Source: Allomuricauda sp. NBRC 101325 (GTDB lineage: Bacteria > Bacteroidota > Bacteroidia > Flavobacteriales > Flavobacteriaceae). From it: a DNA stretch of 64,000 bases. Shown here piece by piece: positions 61,923 through 64,000 of the stretch (position 1 is the first letter of the stretch; every line of letters begins with the position of its first letter). A program made the position numbers and the translations under genes. The notes under the pieces were generated by a model that saw nothing but the letters and a program-made list of their open reading frames with translations, was not told the DNA's origin and did not search any database. Location of the stretch: NCBI RefSeq assembly GCF_030268205.1, contig NZ_BSQF01000002.1, forward strand, positions 248,001 to 312,000, written 5' to 3'.

Positions 61923-63212
61923 ATGATGCTGCAACCAACTAAACTTTTTGGCTTTCTTACCGTTATCTTTTTAATGACAGTTTCAGTGGGGCAGGCTCAG
62001 GACAATTCCTATACAAAAAGGGTGTTGGAGACCAGCGAAATAGATATGCTGTTCAGTTATTATTCCCAAGATGGAAACAATGCCGCGGTAACGGGTGGTG
62101 AAGGTACCGAGGAATTAACGGATGTGACTTCAACGATTGTATTGCGGATGCCTTTGAATGAAAATGATATCCTAACCGTGGATGTAGGTTTGTCAGCCTA
62201 TACTTCTGCCTCATCCAGCAACATAAATCCTTTGGACGGTGGATTTAATGTGACCCCATTTGATGCTTCTTCGGGAGAATCAAGAAAAGATATGTTGGTC
62301 TATTTCAATCCCAAATACCAACACAATTCTGAGGACAGAAATAAAATCTGGAGTGCAAATGCCTATGTATCGTCTGAATACGATTATTTTTCGGTGGGAA
62401 TTGGAGGTAGTTACACTCGCTTGTTCAACGAAAGAAATACGGAAATTACCTTGAGTGGTAATGTGTTTTTGGACAAATGGAATGCCATTTATCCTATTGA
62501 ACTTCGTGATGGTTTTTTTGATGATCGCATTACTGGGAATGGCACTTACAATCCCACGTTCAGTGAATTTGATAAGGAAACTAGAAATTCATATTCGCTT
62601 TCGCTGAGTTTTTCGCAGATTTTGAGCAGGAAATTACAGGGAGCCCTTTTTGTGGATGTGGTTTCACAGAACGGATTGTTGAGCACCCCTTTTCAAAGGA
62701 TATATTTTTCGGATACCGAAGATTTTTTCATTGACGATTTTCAGCTGGCCGATAATGTGGAGCAACTGCCCGGTAGCAGGTTCAAGATTCCTTTTGGCGG
62801 ACGTTTGAACTATTACCTTAATGATTTGATGGCCCTGCGAACCTATTATAGGTATTATTGGGATGATTGGGGCGTTACCTCCCATACCGCAAATATTGAG
62901 GTGCCTGTAAAAGTATCGAACAAGTTTTTGGTGTATCCTACATATCGCTACTATACACAAACCGCTGCAGACTATTTTTACGATAAAGGTCAGGTGCAAT
63001 CCAACTACGAGTTTTATACCTCGGATCACGATTTATCAAAGTTCAATGCCCATCAATATGGTGTTGGGGTGCAGTACAAGGATATTTTTACCCAAGCCAA
63101 GGTGCTCAGTTTTGGGTTGAAGACTATTGACCTGCGTTTCAGTCAATACGATAGAAGTGATGGTCTCAATGCTTTTATCGTGACCTTTGGGACTACATTT
63201 GTGGGGAATTAG
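61923..63212 (+). CDS. DUF3570 outer-membrane beta-barrel protein
   Basis: A 429-residue protein. I start at the ATG at 61923 (MMLQPTKLFGFL), directly followed by a signal peptide ending VGQAQ; an earlier in-frame extension would overlap DUF4266 and is not needed. The rest is strand-rich with many Tyr/Asp/Asn residues (YYRYYWDDWGVTSHT, YRYYTQTAADYFY) and matches DUF3570. By composition it is an outer-membrane barrel. Its 3' end overlaps the convergent ABC ATPase gene by 20 bases. Being last in the operon, it may carry the DUF4266 product or its substrate across the outer membrane. Confidence 0.83.
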   Translation: MMLQPTKLFGFLTVIFLMTVSVGQAQDNSYTKRVLETSEIDMLFSYYSQDGNNAAVTGGEGTEELTDVTSTIVLRMPLNENDILTVDVGLSAYTSASSSNINPLDGGFNVTPFDASSGESRKDMLVYFNPKYQHNSEDRNKIWSANAYVSSEYDYFSVGIGGSYTRLFNERNTEITLSGNVFLDKWNAIYPIELRDGFFDDRITGNGTYNPTFSEFDKETRNSYSLSLSFSQILSRKLQGALFVDVVSQNGLLSTPFQRIYFSDTEDFFIDDFQLADNVEQLPGSRFKIPFGGRLNYYLNDLMALRTYYRYYWDDWGVTSHTANIEVPVKVSNKFLVYPTYRYYTQTAADYFYDKGQVQSNYEFYTSDHDLSKFNAHQYGVGVQYKDIFTQAKVLSFGLKTIDLRFSQYDRSDGLNAFIVTFGTTFVGN

Positions 63213-63858
63213 AAGGTAAATAACCCTCTTTAATTAGGTTTTCTTTTCCATCAATTAATTTAGAACATCCGTTTTTGAGAAAATATAATTGGTCGCATAA
63301 GTCAACTATTTCCTCATACATATGGTCGGTAATCAAAATGATTTTATTGGCTTTTTTTCTATCAATTAGCTCTTTGATACTTGAAACATAAATCGGCGCT
63401 AAATTGGAAAAGGGTTCATCCAAGAGAATAATGTTTTTGTTGCTATTTAAAACCAAATAAGTTTCCAAGAGCCTACGTTCCCCTCCAGAAAGTTCGTTTG
63501 TTGGTTGATTTTGTAATTTCTCAAAATGCATGAACTTATGGATAAATTCATCCCAATCAACATGGAATAACTTAAAGTAGGTTATGATTTTTAAGTTTTC
63601 GGAAAGCAATTTATGTTGTGGTAGATATGCTATTTGATTTTGTTGATATAAAGGCCGCTTCATAAATTTTCCATCAACCCGTATGGATTTATATTTAGGT
63701 TGAAGACATCCAAATAAAATGTTTAACAATGAGGTTTTGCCCGAGCCATTTCTTCCTAGTATGCCTGTAACTTTTCCGCTTTCAGCATGTATGTAAACCC
63801 CTCTCAAAATTTGTTTGAGGTCGAAGGAAAGTTCTATGTTGTCAATTTCAAGTATCAA
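63193..63858 (-). CDS. ABC transporter ATPase subunit
   Basis: A 221-residue ATPase. Walker A is GRNGSGKTS (about residues 35-43), the Q-loop follows near YLPQH, the signature LSGGERR is near 122-128, Walker B is NIILLDEP near 142-149 and the H-loop is ITDH. The start is TTG at 63856-63858: the family N terminus begins MILEIDNIELSF exactly there. The upstream gene overlaps by 11 bases. It exports or imports an unknown compound; the upstream membrane protein is the likely partner. Confidence 0.88.
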   Translation of the reverse strand: MILEIDNIELSFDLKQILRGVYIHAESGKVTGILGRNGSGKTSLLNILFGCLQPKYKSIRVDGKFMKRPLYQQNQIAYLPQHKLLSENLKIITYFKLFHVDWDEFIHKFMHFEKLQNQPTNELSGGERRLLETYLVLNSNKNIILLDEPFSNLAPIYVSSIKELIDRKKANKIILITDHMYEEIVDLCDQLYFLKNGCSKLIDGKENLIKEGYLPSNSPQM

Positions 63859-64000
63859 GAAAAAAAAGTAAATAAATAATGATTGAAATGGTCATGTCAA
63901 AAGTGAATGCAAGTAATAGTAAACAAGCCTTGGAAATTCCGAAATTGTGATAGAGGATTAAATCCTTTGAATAACTGGATTCAGAAAATCGCAAAAGAAA
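63848..64000 (-). CDS. Partial membrane protein, C-terminal 50 residues (truncated by window edge)
   Basis: An open frame runs in from the right edge and ends at TGA 63848-63850. The last 50 residues include LILYHNFGISKACLLLLAFT and ISIIIYLLFFL, two hydrophobic segments. It overlaps the ABC ATPase start by 11 bases, so translation is probably coupled. It may be the membrane subunit of that transporter, but only its end is visible. Confidence 0.6.
   Translation of the reverse strand, partial: FLLRFSESSYSKDLILYHNFGISKACLLLLAFTFDMTISIIIYLLFFLDT

Noticed and set aside
63848..63870. Frameshift joining the ABC ATPase to its upstream neighbour
   Set aside because: Recounting the run of eight T shows the upstream frame ends in TGA and the ATPase frame starts at its own TTG; an ordinary overlap explains it.
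1..64000. CRISPR array, insertion sequence, integrase or phage genes
   Set aside because: No regularly spaced repeats, transposase motifs or terminal inverted repeats with target duplication were seen.

Overview
The window reads as chromosomal sequence from a marine-type Bacteroidota, most likely Flavobacteriaceae. Support comes from a type IX secretion C-terminal domain of the gliding-associated class, a SusC/SusD pair, DUF4249 lipoproteins beside a TonB receptor, a hybrid two-component system fused to an AraC domain, an archaeal/eukaryotic-type prolyl-tRNA synthetase, and glutamine synthetases of types II and III. Bacteroidota promoters of the form TTG-N18/20-TAnnTTTG are also readable in several places. 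The genus (Muricauda/Allomuricauda-like) is a guess. I saw no insertion sequence, phage, integrase or CRISPR array.

Layout. 1-4417: a secreted T9SS cargo protein, a FadL-like outer-membrane barrel and a low-complexity lipoprotein. 4488-6529: proS, two identical tRNA-Glu genes and rpsT. 6591-9486: three tandem paralogous multi-pass membrane proteins of unknown function and a lipoprotein. 9619-21934: housekeeping genes (rho, DUF4293, YfcE-type phosphodiesterase, truA, MsbA-like ABC exporter, DUF3667, cdaA, folP, DUF1599, BT_3928-type protein, tpiA, prmA, clpS). 21992-31450: a secreted amidohydrolase, then an apparent operon of STN-type TonB receptor, two DUF4249 paralogues, an MG-domain-like protein and a DsrE-like protein. 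31587-48997: a lipoprotein, the hybrid sensor/AraC regulator, a heptaheme cytochrome c, a GMC flavin dehydrogenase with its gluconate-2-dehydrogenase subunit-3 partner, SusC, SusD, a TPR/AraC regulator and a DJ-1-like lipoprotein. 49056-58486: tRNA-Arg, apt, a 47-residue conserved-looking small gene, an SPFH protein, a BlaR1/BlaI pair with a readable operator array, a Ca2+/Na+ antiporter, and divergent type II and type III glutamine synthetases. 58567-63212: purM, then a compact operon of Rieske protein, thioredoxin, ApbE, DUF4266 and DUF3570. 63193-64000: an ABC ATPase and the 3' end of its upstream neighbour.

Two gene sets look most worth pursuing. The first (32269-45580) joins a saccharide-type sensor, a SusCD importer, a GMC dehydrogenase with a CxxCxxCxxxC cluster, a lipoprotein chaperone-type subunit and a seven-heme cytochrome. 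It could be an oxidative route for an imported glycoside, with electrons leaving to the respiratory chain through a cytochrome unlike the usual small cytochrome subunit. The second (59793-63212) couples a flavin transferase to a Rieske centre, a thioredoxin, a tiny Cys-tailed lipoprotein and an outer-membrane barrel, which suggests an undescribed cell-envelope redox or protein-maturation system. In both cases the domain assignments are read from sequence and the joint function is inference.
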